Shown piece after piece: positions 36,671 through 45,214 of a DNA stretch of 64,000 nt (position 1 is its first letter; the number at the start of each line of letters is the position of its first letter). Position numbers and translations under genes: made by a program. The stretch is from Sphingomonadaceae bacterium (GTDB lineage Bacteria > Pseudomonadota > Alphaproteobacteria > Sphingomonadales > Sphingomonadaceae): NCBI GenBank assembly GCA_947451145.1, contig CANFXW010000007.1, forward strand, positions 1 through 64,000, read 5' to 3'. The notes beneath the pieces were generated by a model that made no database searches, was not told the DNA's origin, and worked only from the letters and a program-made list of their open reading frames with translations.

Positions 36671-36964
36671 TTGGCCACCTACATGATCTTCATCCGCGAG
36701 GGAGCCATCGTCGATCCCGAGGCCATGGAAGCCTATCGTTCCGGCAGTCGCGGCGGCTCAGCCGCTGCCAGCGGCATGAAACCGCTCGTTGTCTACGGAG
36801 AGCTTGAGGCGCTGGAAGGTGAGAAAGCTGACGGGGTTGTTGTGCTGGAATTCCCGGATCGCGAAACGGCGAAGGCATGGTATTACAGCCCGGAATATCA
36901 GGAACGGGCAAAGCTGCGGCAAAAGGCGGCGCCCTATCGCTGCCTGATGGTGGAGGGACTATGA
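36671..36964 (+). CDS. DUF1330-family protein
   Basis: 97-residue small alpha/beta protein of the dimeric ferredoxin-like DUF1330 family: opening ATYMIFIREGAIVDPEAMEAY, central VVYGELEALEG, then the family-like FPDRETAKAWYYSPEYQE near 60-77. The function of the family is unknown. The TTG start at 36671 follows a GGGAGAGGGC ribosome site. It follows the hairpin at 36610-36637 and its stop overlaps the start of the acid phosphatase by 4 bp, so these two are translated together. Confidence 0.8.
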   Translation: MATYMIFIREGAIVDPEAMEAYRSGSRGGSAAASGMKPLVVYGELEALEGEKADGVVVLEFPDRETAKAWYYSPEYQERAKLRQKAAPYRCLMVEGL

Positions 36965-37767
36965 GCATTTTTCGAATTCTGGTCGTCGGGGGAGCGTTCG
37001 TTGCCGTCGGTGCGGCAGCCGAACAAACCGTGATGAATGTCACCCCGCCGCCGAGCAATTTTTTCGCCCAGAAAAGCTACCTGGCGCCTGCCGATCTTCC
37101 GGATGGCACAGCAATCCTGCCTGCACCGCCAACACCCGGATCAGCCGCAGAAGCGCGCGACATCGAGGCTCAGAAAGCGGCGATCGCCCTGCGCGGCACA
37201 CCCCGCTGGGATCTTGCCCGCCGCGATGCCGATCTGTTCTCGCCGACGGCTGCAAGCACCTATTCGTGCGCGGCGGGCATCAATCTTGGTGCGCAGACTA
37301 CGCCAAAGATCAACGCGCTGATGCTCCGCGCCGCCCGCGATCTCGCTATGGCGACCCGCAGCACCAAGCAAAAATACATGCGCAAGCGGCCGTTCATGGT
37401 GAATGGCGAGCCGAATTGCACACCCGAGCAAAGCAAAATGCTAGCCAATGACGGATCCTACCCTTCGGGCCACAGCGCTATCGGTTGGGGCTGGGGGCTG
37501 ATCCTCGCCGAAGTGATCCCGAGCCGCGCAACCCAGCTTGTCGCCAGAGGCCGAGCCTTTGGTGACAGTCGTCGGATCTGCAATGTCCACTGGCTTTATG
37601 ATACCGAAGAGGGCCGCGTTGCCGCCGATGCGGTGCTGGCACGGATGCACGCCAATCCGGAATTTCTCGCCGATGTAGCCGCTGCCCGGACAGAAGCTGC
37701 TGAGTTGGCAGGCAAGAGCGATCCCACCGGTTGCGAAGCAGAGGCCGCCGCTCTCGCGCTAAACTGA
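36961..37767 (+). CDS. Class A nonspecific acid phosphatase (PAP2 superfamily), exported
   Basis: 268 residues with an N-terminal hydrophobic signal segment (about 4-20). The PAP2 triad motifs are complete: K-x6-RP (Lys136, Arg143, Pro144), PSGHS at 168-172 and SR-x5-H (Ser203, Arg204, His210). The layout matches PhoN-like class A acid phosphatases, which hydrolyse phosphomonoesters in the periplasm. The ATG at 36961 was chosen because it overlaps the DUF1330 stop (ATGA). Its place ahead of a CoA ligase gene, in a block with a kinase-ACAD pair, is odd for a scavenging phosphatase. Confidence 0.88.
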   Translation: MSIFRILVVGGAFVAVGAAAEQTVMNVTPPPSNFFAQKSYLAPADLPDGTAILPAPPTPGSAAEARDIEAQKAAIALRGTPRWDLARRDADLFSPTAASTYSCAAGINLGAQTTPKINALMLRAARDLAMATRSTKQKYMRKRPFMVNGEPNCTPEQSKMLANDGSYPSGHSAIGWGWGLILAEVIPSRATQLVARGRAFGDSRRICNVHWLYDTEEGRVAADAVLARMHANPEFLADVAAARTEAAELAGKSDPTGCEAEAAALALN

Positions 37768-37798
37768 GTTCGGCCAGAACACAGGGGAGAGAGAGTCA

Positions 37799-39370
37799 AT
37801 GCCGGGCTATCACCCAAGCGCCCATGCCCGGACCCAGCCGGACAAGCCGGCCCTGATCATCGCCGATACCGAAGAGATGCTGACTTATCGGCAACTCGAT
37901 GAAGGATCGAACCGGTTTGCCCAACTGCTTCGTGCGCGTGGTCTTGAATCCGGTGACCGCATCGGCGTGATGATGCGCAATTCGCCGCTGATGCCGATCG
38001 TCTATTGGGGCGCGACGCGGTGCGGGGTGTTCGTCACCATGCTTTCGACGCACCTGAAACCCGTGGAAGCCGCCTATATTCTGGGCGACTCTGCGGCAAA
38101 ATTGCTGTTTCTTTCCGCTTCGCTTGGCGCAACACCGCGCGCTTTGGCAGGCGAATCGCGTAGCGAGATTCCCGGCATTTCGGAAATTTTCTTCGCTGAT
38201 GATGACGAACCCATTCCTGGCGCGATCTCTTTGGGTGAGGCCATGGACCCAATGCCAACCGAGCCGGTGGCGGACGAGATTTCCGGTTTCCACATGCTCT
38301 ATTCCAGCGGCACGACAGGACGGCCCAAGGGGATCGCCGTGCCTTTCACCCCCGGCCCGATTGACGAATTCAACCTCTCCGAGGGCCGGCCCGATATGTA
38401 CGCGCCGTTCGAGCCACTGGTCGCATGGAACGCCGGACCGCTCTATCATGCGGCACCGCTGAGCGGGATGGTGATTACCCAGCGGCTCGGCGGAACATTC
38501 GTCACCCTGCGCAAGTTCGATGCCGAGGCAACGCTCAGGGCGATTGATCACTACCAGGTCAACCACGCGCAATTCGTGCCCACCATGTTCGTCCGTATGC
38601 TCGCTTTGCCAGACGAGGTGCGGGCGAAATACGATGTGTCTTCGCTGAAGCTAGCGATCCACGCGGCCGCGCCGTGCCCGGTCGAAATCAAGCGGCGGAT
38701 GATCGACTGGTGGGGCAAATGCATCTTCGAATATTATTCGAGCACCGAAGGCGTTGGCGCTACGGGCATTTCGGCGGAAGAATGGCTGCGCAAACCGGGT
38801 TCTGTCGGGCGCAGTTCTTTGGGTCCGATCCATATCTGCGATGATGAGGGTGCAGAACTGCCAGTTGGCGAAGTAGGTGTCATTTGGTTCGAAGCGCCAG
38901 AGGGCAGAACTGTCAACTATCTCAATGACCCCGAAAAGGCCCGCCGCGCAACGCACCCCAATCACGCCAACTGGTTCACCGTGGGCGATATCGGGCGGCT
39001 TGACGAAGACGGCTACCTGTTTCTGACCGACCGCAAGGACTTCATGATAATTTCGGGCGGGGTAAACATCTATCCGCAAGCCATTGAGGACTGCCTGATC
39101 GTCCACCCCAAAGTGATGGACGCCGCAGTGATCGGTGTGCCCAATGTTGAATATGGCGAAGAGGTAAGGGCCGTGATCCAGCCTAAAGTCTGGGCCGAGG
39201 CTGGGCCCGCCTTGGAGGCTGAATTACGCGAATGGTGCGCTAACCGGATTTCAGCGGTTACCCAGCCTCGCAGCTATGACTTCGTTGCGGAACTGCCACG
39301 CATTCCTTCAGGCAAACTCGCAAAACACGAACTGCGGAAGCTCTACGGGGATCCAGTCGCAACTGCATGA
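37799..39370 (+). CDS. AMP-dependent acyl-CoA synthetase (LvaE-position)
   Basis: 523-residue ANL-superfamily ligase. It has the P-loop LYSSGTTGRPKGI near residue 168, the YYSSTEG adenine motif near 311, the hinge TDRKDFMIISGGVNIYP near 408 and a C-terminal lysine in IPSGKLAKHEL. A GGGGAGAGAGAG ribosome site precedes the ATG. It stands before the MarR-kinase-ACAD-SDR genes, the place a CoA ligase takes in the levulinate (lva) type of operon. It is distinct from the 9081/51533 pair. The acid it activates is unknown. Confidence 0.9.
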   Translation: MPGYHPSAHARTQPDKPALIIADTEEMLTYRQLDEGSNRFAQLLRARGLESGDRIGVMMRNSPLMPIVYWGATRCGVFVTMLSTHLKPVEAAYILGDSAAKLLFLSASLGATPRALAGESRSEIPGISEIFFADDDEPIPGAISLGEAMDPMPTEPVADEISGFHMLYSSGTTGRPKGIAVPFTPGPIDEFNLSEGRPDMYAPFEPLVAWNAGPLYHAAPLSGMVITQRLGGTFVTLRKFDAEATLRAIDHYQVNHAQFVPTMFVRMLALPDEVRAKYDVSSLKLAIHAAAPCPVEIKRRMIDWWGKCIFEYYSSTEGVGATGISAEEWLRKPGSVGRSSLGPIHICDDEGAELPVGEVGVIWFEAPEGRTVNYLNDPEKARRATHPNHANWFTVGDIGRLDEDGYLFLTDRKDFMIISGGVNIYPQAIEDCLIVHPKVMDAAVIGVPNVEYGEEVRAVIQPKVWAEAGPALEAELREWCANRISAVTQPRSYDFVAELPRIPSGKLAKHELRKLYGDPVATA

Positions 39371-39371
39371 G

Positions 39372-39401
39372 TTGACACGATCATGTCAAAATGACACGAT
39401 C
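39372..39401. promoter_or_regulatory. Repeat cluster upstream of MarR gene
   Basis: TTGACA (39372-39377) and TGTCAA (39384-39389) are an inverted repeat, TGTCA/TGACA (39384-39388 and 39392-39396) a second, and TGACACGATC is repeated at 39373 and 39392, 19 bp apart. It ends six bases before the MarR start and is probably its operator. TTGACA also equals the -35 consensus. Confidence 0.55.
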
Positions 39402-39406
39402 GTAGA

Positions 39407-39874
39407 ATGAATGACAAAATCGAATCCCGGCACGAGCTGGTTGGCCTGATAGATGAAGTGACGCGCATCAGTGGTCGCCTTAAAAGCGTCTTTGCCGAAG
39501 CACGCCGGACGGTTGATCTCAATGACTCCGAGATGATGGTGCTCAATTCGGTCGTCGAAGCAGATCGTCCGCCCACAGTATCACAAATCGGCCGTTCACT
39601 CGGACAACCGCGCCAGATCGTTCAGCGGGCTGCCAACTCACTGCTGGATGCAGGGCTCCTCGAAACCATGCCAAATCCTGACCATAAGCGCGCTCCGCTG
39701 CTGGTCGCGAGTGCCAGTGGGACCAAAATGAAGCGCAAGGCAGATGCCTGCGCAGATGCCGTTGCCGCAGGGCTAACCAAAGGGCTGGACCTTGCCGATG
39801 TGGCCAAAGCTACCAAGCGCTTGCGCAAAGTGCGGCAGCAACTCGAAGCGCAATTGCGCATCAAGGACGCTTGA
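39407..39874 (+). CDS. MarR-family transcriptional regulator
   Basis: 155 residues. The winged-helix core is visible: NDSEMMVLNSVVEADRPPTVSQIGRSLGQPRQIVQRAANSL split across about 39-78, then the wing NPDHKRAPLLVASASG near 86-102. No strong ribosome site precedes the ATG at 39407. The operator-like cluster at 39372-39401 overlaps its promoter, so autoregulation is likely. The kinase gene starts 1 bp after its stop, so it is probably co-transcribed with and controls the kinase-ACAD-SDR-quinone reductase set. Confidence 0.82.
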   Translation: MNDKIESRHELVGLIDEVTRISGRLKSVFAEARRTVDLNDSEMMVLNSVVEADRPPTVSQIGRSLGQPRQIVQRAANSLLDAGLLETMPNPDHKRAPLLVASASGTKMKRKADACADAVAAGLTKGLDLADVAKATKRLRKVRQQLEAQLRIKDA

Positions 39875-39875
39875 A

Positions 39876-40955
39876 ATGTCGAATATCGAACACAACCTAG
39901 CTGAACTGGCACCGATTGGACCGCTGACTGATTGGCTCGATGCCCATGTGCCCGAGCTCGGCAAAGGACCACTCAAAACGGCGATCCTTTCGGGCGGCAC
40001 CTCAAACGTCGTGCTCACGCTCGATCGCGGCGAGGGGCCGATGGTTCTGCGCCGCCCGCCCGCCGTGCCGCCGCCTGGCGCGGAAAAAGGCGTTCTGAGA
40101 GAGGCGCGTATCCTGACCGCGCTGAACCAGACCGATGTGCCGCATCCTCACTGCTATGGCGCTTGCGATGACGTCGATGTCATCGGCGGGCGATTCTATG
40201 TGATGGAAATGGTCAAGGGCTGGGCGCCCAACCTGCGCGACGAGAAGATCCACAACGAACCGCCATTTGACCGGATGCCCTATGTCTATGGCATTCCCTT
40301 TGCCATCGTCGACGGTCTGATCGCACTCGCCAATGTTGATTACGAAGCCATTGGCCTTGGTGATTACGGTAAGCCCGGCAAGTTCCTGGAGCGGCAGGTC
40401 GACCGCTGGGCCGGCCAGTTAGCAAGCTACCCCGAGAGGTATGCACCATACGAAAAACGATGCTTCGAAGGCTTTGACGAGACCCAGGAATGGCTGCGCG
40501 CCAATGTACCGGCGAGCGAAACGCGTGGGATCATCCATGGCGATGTCGGCACGCCCAACATGATGTTTCGCCATGGTCCGCCACCAAAGCTCGCCGCGAT
40601 GATCGACTGGGAGCTTTCAACGATCGGCGATCCGATGATCGACATCGGCTGGTTCACAGGCGGCATGCGCGATGAAGACGATCCCGGGAAGGAGTTTCCC
40701 ACCGCACTGCAAGACCCGAACCTGTTCCCGACCAAGCAGGAACTCGCGCGCTACTATTGCGCCGGAACGGGCCGTGATTTTCGCGACTTTGAGTACATTT
40801 CGGTGCTCGCCAAATTCAAGTCAGGCTGCCTGCTCGAATACAAGGTCGCCGCCGCCGATGCGGGGCACCTACCCAAGGATGTCGGCCGCTTCTTCGCCCG
40901 CATCGTCGACAACTGCTTCCGCGAAACCGCGGCCCAGATCCGGAGAATGAAATGA
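39876..40955 (+). CDS. APH-family kinase, ACAD10/LvaA-like (putative 4-hydroxyacyl-CoA kinase)
   Basis: 359-residue aminoglycoside-phosphotransferase fold protein. It has the Brenner-type catalytic loop GIIHGDVGTPNMMF near 215-230 and the Mg-binding IDWELSTIGDPM near 245. Homologues are the kinase part of mammalian ACAD10/11 and LvaA of Pseudomonas, which phosphorylate a 4-hydroxyacyl-CoA. It is followed in a 4-bp overlap by an ACAD gene and then an SDR gene, the same set. Start at 39876, 1 bp after the MarR stop. I call function by family and context, not by proof. Confidence 0.85.
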   Translation: MSNIEHNLAELAPIGPLTDWLDAHVPELGKGPLKTAILSGGTSNVVLTLDRGEGPMVLRRPPAVPPPGAEKGVLREARILTALNQTDVPHPHCYGACDDVDVIGGRFYVMEMVKGWAPNLRDEKIHNEPPFDRMPYVYGIPFAIVDGLIALANVDYEAIGLGDYGKPGKFLERQVDRWAGQLASYPERYAPYEKRCFEGFDETQEWLRANVPASETRGIIHGDVGTPNMMFRHGPPPKLAAMIDWELSTIGDPMIDIGWFTGGMRDEDDPGKEFPTALQDPNLFPTKQELARYYCAGTGRDFRDFEYISVLAKFKSGCLLEYKVAAADAGHLPKDVGRFFARIVDNCFRETAAQIRRMK

Positions 40956-42280
40956 TCGATTTCAGCGTAGAGCCTGAGTTCCAGGCCAAGCTCGACTGGA
41001 TGGCCGAGTTCGTCCGCGCAGAGTGCGAGACGATGGATCTGTTGTGGCCCGAACAGGGCTGCCAGTTCGACCCTTCACTGAAATCGGCGCGCGATCATGC
41101 CAAGCCGCTGCAGGATCAGGTCAAGGCGCAGGGTCTTTGGGCCTGCCACCTCGGCCCCAACCTTGGCGGCCCCGGTTATGGTCAGGTCAAGCTGGCGCTG
41201 ATGAACGAGATCATCGGACGCTCCAATTGGGCGCCTGTTGTATTCGGCTGCGCTGCGCCAGACACCGGCAATGCCGAAATCCTCGCGCTCTTCGGCACAC
41301 CCGAGCAGAAGCAGCGCTATCTGGGGCCGCTGATGGCGGGCGAGATTGTCTCGTGCTTTTCGATGACCGAGCCGCAGGGCGGTGCCGATCCGGGCGTGTT
41401 CACCTGCAAGGCCACGCTGGAAGGCGATGAATGGGTAATCGAGGGCGAGAAGTGGTTCTCTTCCAACGCACGCTTCGCCAGCTTTTTCCTGGTCATTGCC
41501 GTGACTGCAGAAGGCGCACCGCTAACCGAGCGGATGTCCATGTTCGTCGTGCCCGCTGAAACACCGGGTATCGAAATCATCCGCAATGTCGCGATTGCCG
41601 GAGAAAATCCATACGAAGAGGGCGCGCACGGACATGTTCGTTACAACAGGGTTCGCATCCCCGCCGATCACATCTTGGGCAAGCCGGGTGAGGGCTTCAA
41701 GGTTGCTCAGGCGCGGCTTGGCGGCGGGCGCATCCATCATGCCATGCGCACCGTCGGCAAGTGCCAGCGGGCGCTCGACATGATGCTGGAACGCTCGGTC
41801 TCGCGTGTTACCCGTGGGCGCAAGCTGGGCGACCACCAGATGGTGCAGGCCAAGATCGCCGAGTCCGTGATCGAACTCGAACAGTTCCGCCTGCTGACGC
41901 TGAAAACCGCATGGCTGATCGACGAGACCGAGGCCGGACGTATGCCGCACGGCACCCCGCGCAACCATATCGGCATGTGCAAGGTCGCCATGGCCAACGT
42001 GTGGATGAGCGTGATCGGCAAGGCGCTGGAAATCCACGGCTCGCTGGGCATCAGTCTCGATATGCCGCTGGCCAACTGGTTCGGCGGCGGCATGGGCCTC
42101 GCCTTTGCCGACGGACCGACTGACGCACACAAGAGCCAGCTCGCCCGCGCCTACCTCAAAAAGACCAAACCCGTCGAAGGCATGTTCCCCTCCGAACATA
42201 TCCCGACCCGTCTAAAGGCCGCTTTGGAACGCTATCCCGATGCCCGCCCCGAAGGTGTGCCCGGACAGGGGAGGCTGTGA
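40952..42280 (+). CDS. Acyl-CoA dehydrogenase, ACAD11/LvaC-like
   Basis: 442-residue ACAD, slightly longer than the usual 380-390. It has the FAD-region motif SMTEPQGGADPGVF near residue 133, followed by GEKWFSSNARF and the C-terminal helix region. In ACAD10/11 and LvaC systems this partner acts on a 4-phosphoacyl-CoA, eliminating phosphate to an enoyl-CoA that is then hydrated. The start overlaps the kinase stop (ATGA) and its stop overlaps the SDR start, so the three are strictly coupled. Confidence 0.88.
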   Translation: MIDFSVEPEFQAKLDWMAEFVRAECETMDLLWPEQGCQFDPSLKSARDHAKPLQDQVKAQGLWACHLGPNLGGPGYGQVKLALMNEIIGRSNWAPVVFGCAAPDTGNAEILALFGTPEQKQRYLGPLMAGEIVSCFSMTEPQGGADPGVFTCKATLEGDEWVIEGEKWFSSNARFASFFLVIAVTAEGAPLTERMSMFVVPAETPGIEIIRNVAIAGENPYEEGAHGHVRYNRVRIPADHILGKPGEGFKVAQARLGGGRIHHAMRTVGKCQRALDMMLERSVSRVTRGRKLGDHQMVQAKIAESVIELEQFRLLTLKTAWLIDETEAGRMPHGTPRNHIGMCKVAMANVWMSVIGKALEIHGSLGISLDMPLANWFGGGMGLAFADGPTDAHKSQLARAYLKKTKPVEGMFPSEHIPTRLKAALERYPDARPEGVPGQGRL

Positions 42281-43020
42281 TGGACCCGCTGTTCGATTTC
42301 ACCGGCAAGGTGGCGCTGGTCACCGGCGGCTCGCGCGGGCTCGGTTATCAGATGGTCAAGGCCTTCGCGGAGCGCGGGGCAGACGTCATCATCGCCAGTC
42401 GCAAACTGGAGAACTGCGAAGCTGTAGCCGAGGAATGCCGGGCACTGGGCGTTAAGGCGCTGGCGATCTCGGCCCACGTTGGGAAATGGCCCGAATGTGA
42501 CCGGCTGATCGAGGAGGCCTATGCTGCCTTCGGGCGTGTGGATATCCTTGTGAATAACGCCGGTATGAGCCCGCGTTGCCCAAGCCATGAGGTCAGCGAG
42601 GCCTTGTTCGATTCCGTGCTCAATCTGAACTTCAAAGGACCGTTCCGCCTCGCGAGCCAGATCGGCAAGCGGATGTTTGATGCCGGGTCCGGCTGCATCA
42701 TCAACGTCACCTCATCGGGTTCGCTGATGCCGCTGCCTCAGGTGGTGCCCTATGGTTCATCCAAGGCCGCGCTGAACGCAATGTCTCTCAGCTTCGCGCA
42801 CGAATATGCACCGCATGTTCGGGTCAACACACTGTCGCCGGGAGCGTTCAAGACCGACATCGTTCAAGCTTGGCCAGACAAGGGCGAGGGGCCGATACCG
42901 ACACCGCGCGGAGTGGCCGCCGAGCCCAAGGACATCATCACCGCCGCCCTGTTCCTCGCCAGCCCGGCCTCGGTCAATGTTACGGGCACGCTGGTGCGCT
43001 GTGATGGGGGACAACACTGA
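42280..43020 (+). CDS. SDR, LvaD-position dehydrogenase
   Basis: 246-residue classical SDR with TGGSRGLGYQMVKAFAERG near residue 14, NNAG near 90 and the catalytic Ser in VTSSGS and Tyr/Lys as YGSSK. The ATG at 42280 is preferred, with GGGGAGG five bases upstream and a TGATG overlap with the ACAD stop; the GTG at 42277 is too near the site. In Lva-type sets this position is held by a 4-oxoacyl-CoA reductase forming the 4-hydroxy substrate of the kinase, which is my suggestion here. Its stop overlaps the next start. Confidence 0.85.
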   Translation: MDPLFDFTGKVALVTGGSRGLGYQMVKAFAERGADVIIASRKLENCEAVAEECRALGVKALAISAHVGKWPECDRLIEEAYAAFGRVDILVNNAGMSPRCPSHEVSEALFDSVLNLNFKGPFRLASQIGKRMFDAGSGCIINVTSSGSLMPLPQVVPYGSSKAALNAMSLSFAHEYAPHVRVNTLSPGAFKTDIVQAWPDKGEGPIPTPRGVAAEPKDIITAALFLASPASVNVTGTLVRCDGGQH

Positions 43021-43997
43021 TGCCCCGCGCGATTATCGGCCACCAATTCGGCCCGCCCGAAAGTTACGCTCTGGAGGAGTACGACCCCGGAGCGCCCGGC
43101 GCGGGACAAATTCGCGTGGCAATCAAGGCCGCCGGCATTTCCTTCGTCGACGTACTGACTGCGCGCGGTGAATATCAGTTCAAGCCGCCTCTGCCCTTCA
43201 TTCCCGGCAGCGAATATGCTGGCGTGGTCGAGGCACTGGGCGAGGGCGTGTCCAACTTTGCCTTGGGCGACAGGGTGTTTGGCAGCGGCATGGGTGGCAT
43301 TTTCGCCGAGGCAGGCCTGTTCAACGCCAGTAATGTCAGCCGAATTCCCGATGGCATGGAATTCGCCGAGGCGGCAGTGTTCCCGGTCAATTACCAAACG
43401 GCATGGCACGCGCTGGTTGATCGCGCGCAGGCGAAGCCAGGCGAAACGCTGCTGGTGCTCGGCGCCGCGGGCGGCACGGGCTATGCTGCGGTTGAAGTAG
43501 GCAAGCACCTTGGCCTGCGCGTCATCGCCTCGGCCTCAAGCGCTGAAAAGCGCTCGGCAGCCGTTGCGGGCGGGGCTGACGCCACTGTTGAAACGGGCGC
43601 GGCTGACTGGCGCGATCAGGTAAAGGCGGCGAACGGAGGGAAAGAGATCGACATCGTCTTCGATCCGGTTGGCGGCGACGCTACCGAATTGGCTTTTCGC
43701 ACTCTGGGATACGGCGGACGGCATATGGTGATCGGTTTCCCAGCAGGAATTGCCGCACTGAAAACCAACCTGCCGCTGCTCAAATGCGCGAGCCTGATAG
43801 GCGTGCAGATGCGTGGTCATGCGATCAGCAGACCAGAGGAAGCCGCAGCAAACCGGATCAAGGTGATGGAGCTGGCAGGGCTCGGAAAATTCCATCCGGC
43901 CATCGCAGCCCGCTATCCGATGGCAGACTATGCGCGCGCCATGAACGAGGCGTTCTCGGGCAAAGCGGCCGGGCGGATTGTTCTGGAGATGGAGTGA
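43020..43997 (+). CDS. NADPH:quinone oxidoreductase-like MDR protein
   Basis: 325-residue zinc-free MDR of the quinone oxidoreductase type. It has the opening GPPESYALEEYDPGAPGAGQ, the substrate-side PFIPGSEYAGVVEALGEGV near 59 and Rossmann motif LGAAGGTGYAAVEVGKHLG near 148. The start overlaps the SDR stop by 1 bp (TGATG). It is the last gene of the MarR-kinase-ACAD-SDR group and its stop abuts the convergent AraC gene stop. It could reduce an enone or enoyl intermediate. Confidence 0.85.
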   Translation: MPRAIIGHQFGPPESYALEEYDPGAPGAGQIRVAIKAAGISFVDVLTARGEYQFKPPLPFIPGSEYAGVVEALGEGVSNFALGDRVFGSGMGGIFAEAGLFNASNVSRIPDGMEFAEAAVFPVNYQTAWHALVDRAQAKPGETLLVLGAAGGTGYAAVEVGKHLGLRVIASASSAEKRSAAVAGGADATVETGAADWRDQVKAANGGKEIDIVFDPVGGDATELAFRTLGYGGRHMVIGFPAGIAALKTNLPLLKCASLIGVQMRGHAISRPEEAAANRIKVMELAGLGKFHPAIAARYPMADYARAMNEAFSGKAAGRIVLEME

Positions 43998-45047
43998 TCA
44001 GGCTCCGGCGCGGTATTGCTGCGGTGTCGTGCCGGTCCAGCGTTTGAACGCCCGGCCAAAGCTGGTCTGTTCGCCATAGCCAAGGCGCTCGGCTATTTCG
44101 TCCAGAGAGATCTGGCTGGCGGACAGAAGGTTGCGGGCCATCGCCTCGCGCTGCTGCTCAACAAGTTCGGAAAACCGCACGCCGTCGTCCGCAAGCCGCG
44201 CCTGCAAGGTCCGCACCGAAACGCCCAGCTTGGCCGAGCATCGTTCGATCGAGCAACTACCCGTCGGCAGGGCGCCGCGAACGTAGCATTCCACCTTCTC
44301 CACGGTCCCGATGCGCTGGGTATCGCGCACCTTTTCCAGATAACCACCGAGCAGTCTATAAAGCAGCCGGTTGGCCGTTGGCACCGGCTGTTCCAGCGCG
44401 TGGATCGGGAACGCGACCGAGTTGCGGGAGCTGCGCGGGCGGACCCGGCAACCCAGCAGCCGCTCCATCTCGGGAATGTCCGCTGCGCGCGGCTCTGCGG
44501 AAAGGCTGACCCAAGAAGGCTGAAAAGCCGAGCCACCAATCATCCGCAGCAGCTTCACATTGAGCATCGCTGCCTGATAATGCGCCTGGTCATTTATCCC
44601 GAGATCGGTGTTCACCTGCCAGCAGTACTCGGCAGTATCCGATCCTTCGATCAGCACCACTTCGCTATCGGGCGCGTGAACCACCGGCATGTAGTCTACA
44701 AAAGTGCCAATCGCCTCGCGCACGGTCGGCGCCGCGCGGGCGAGGGCAGTGATGCAACCAAACACGTCGGGGTCCTGATGCTGGGCAAAGTGAAGGCCGA
44801 ACAGGCTGTCATCAAACACGCCGCTGCAATATTCGAAAACGTCGGCGATCTGCTGGCAGCCGATGTGGCTTTCGGGATCGGTGAGCACCCGCGCCTCCAT
44901 GCCGTGGCGTTCGACGATCCCGCGCGGATCGCGCCCGAGTGTTCGTGCCACCTGGGCAAGCCCGGTGAAATTGGCCGCGCGGCACTGTCCGCTCGCCGGA
45001 GATACATCCAGCGGCCCATCCAGAGTGAAAAACGCCTGATCTGCCAT
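43998..45047 (-). CDS. AraC-family regulator with N-terminal sensory domain
   Basis: 349 residues. About 240 residues of an OruR/ArgR-type N-terminal sensory domain are followed by the double helix-turn-helix: CSIERCSAKLGVSVRTLQARL near 264-284 and SLDEIAERLGYGEQTSFGRAF near 313-333. The ATG at 45047 was chosen; an in-frame ATG at 45131 has no advantage. It is divergent from the enoyl-CoA hydratase at 45215, its likely target. AraC proteins of this type usually activate with a small ligand. Confidence 0.85.
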   Translation of the reverse strand: MADQAFFTLDGPLDVSPASGQCRAANFTGLAQVARTLGRDPRGIVERHGMEARVLTDPESHIGCQQIADVFEYCSGVFDDSLFGLHFAQHQDPDVFGCITALARAAPTVREAIGTFVDYMPVVHAPDSEVVLIEGSDTAEYCWQVNTDLGINDQAHYQAAMLNVKLLRMIGGSAFQPSWVSLSAEPRAADIPEMERLLGCRVRPRSSRNSVAFPIHALEQPVPTANRLLYRLLGGYLEKVRDTQRIGTVEKVECYVRGALPTGSCSIERCSAKLGVSVRTLQARLADDGVRFSELVEQQREAMARNLLSASQISLDEIAERLGYGEQTSFGRAFKRWTGTTPQQYRAGA

Positions 45048-45214
45048 CTTTGTGGCTCTCTCCCGTGAGGAGGCAAGGCTAACATGGCCGTTTGGGCGAT
45101 ACCAGCGCCAATCGCGCCTGCTATCGGCCAACTTGCGTGCAATGCAGATGGATTGCCAAAGCCATGTGGCACAGCTTTACTGCAACAAAATCAGAAACGC
45201 CGAGGATACCCGAA

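Noticed and set aside
45048..45214. Further copy of the WATCGC-N4-GCGATW element in the AraC/hydratase spacer
   Set aside because: GCGATA and AATCGC half-sites occur but at wrong spacing and orientation.
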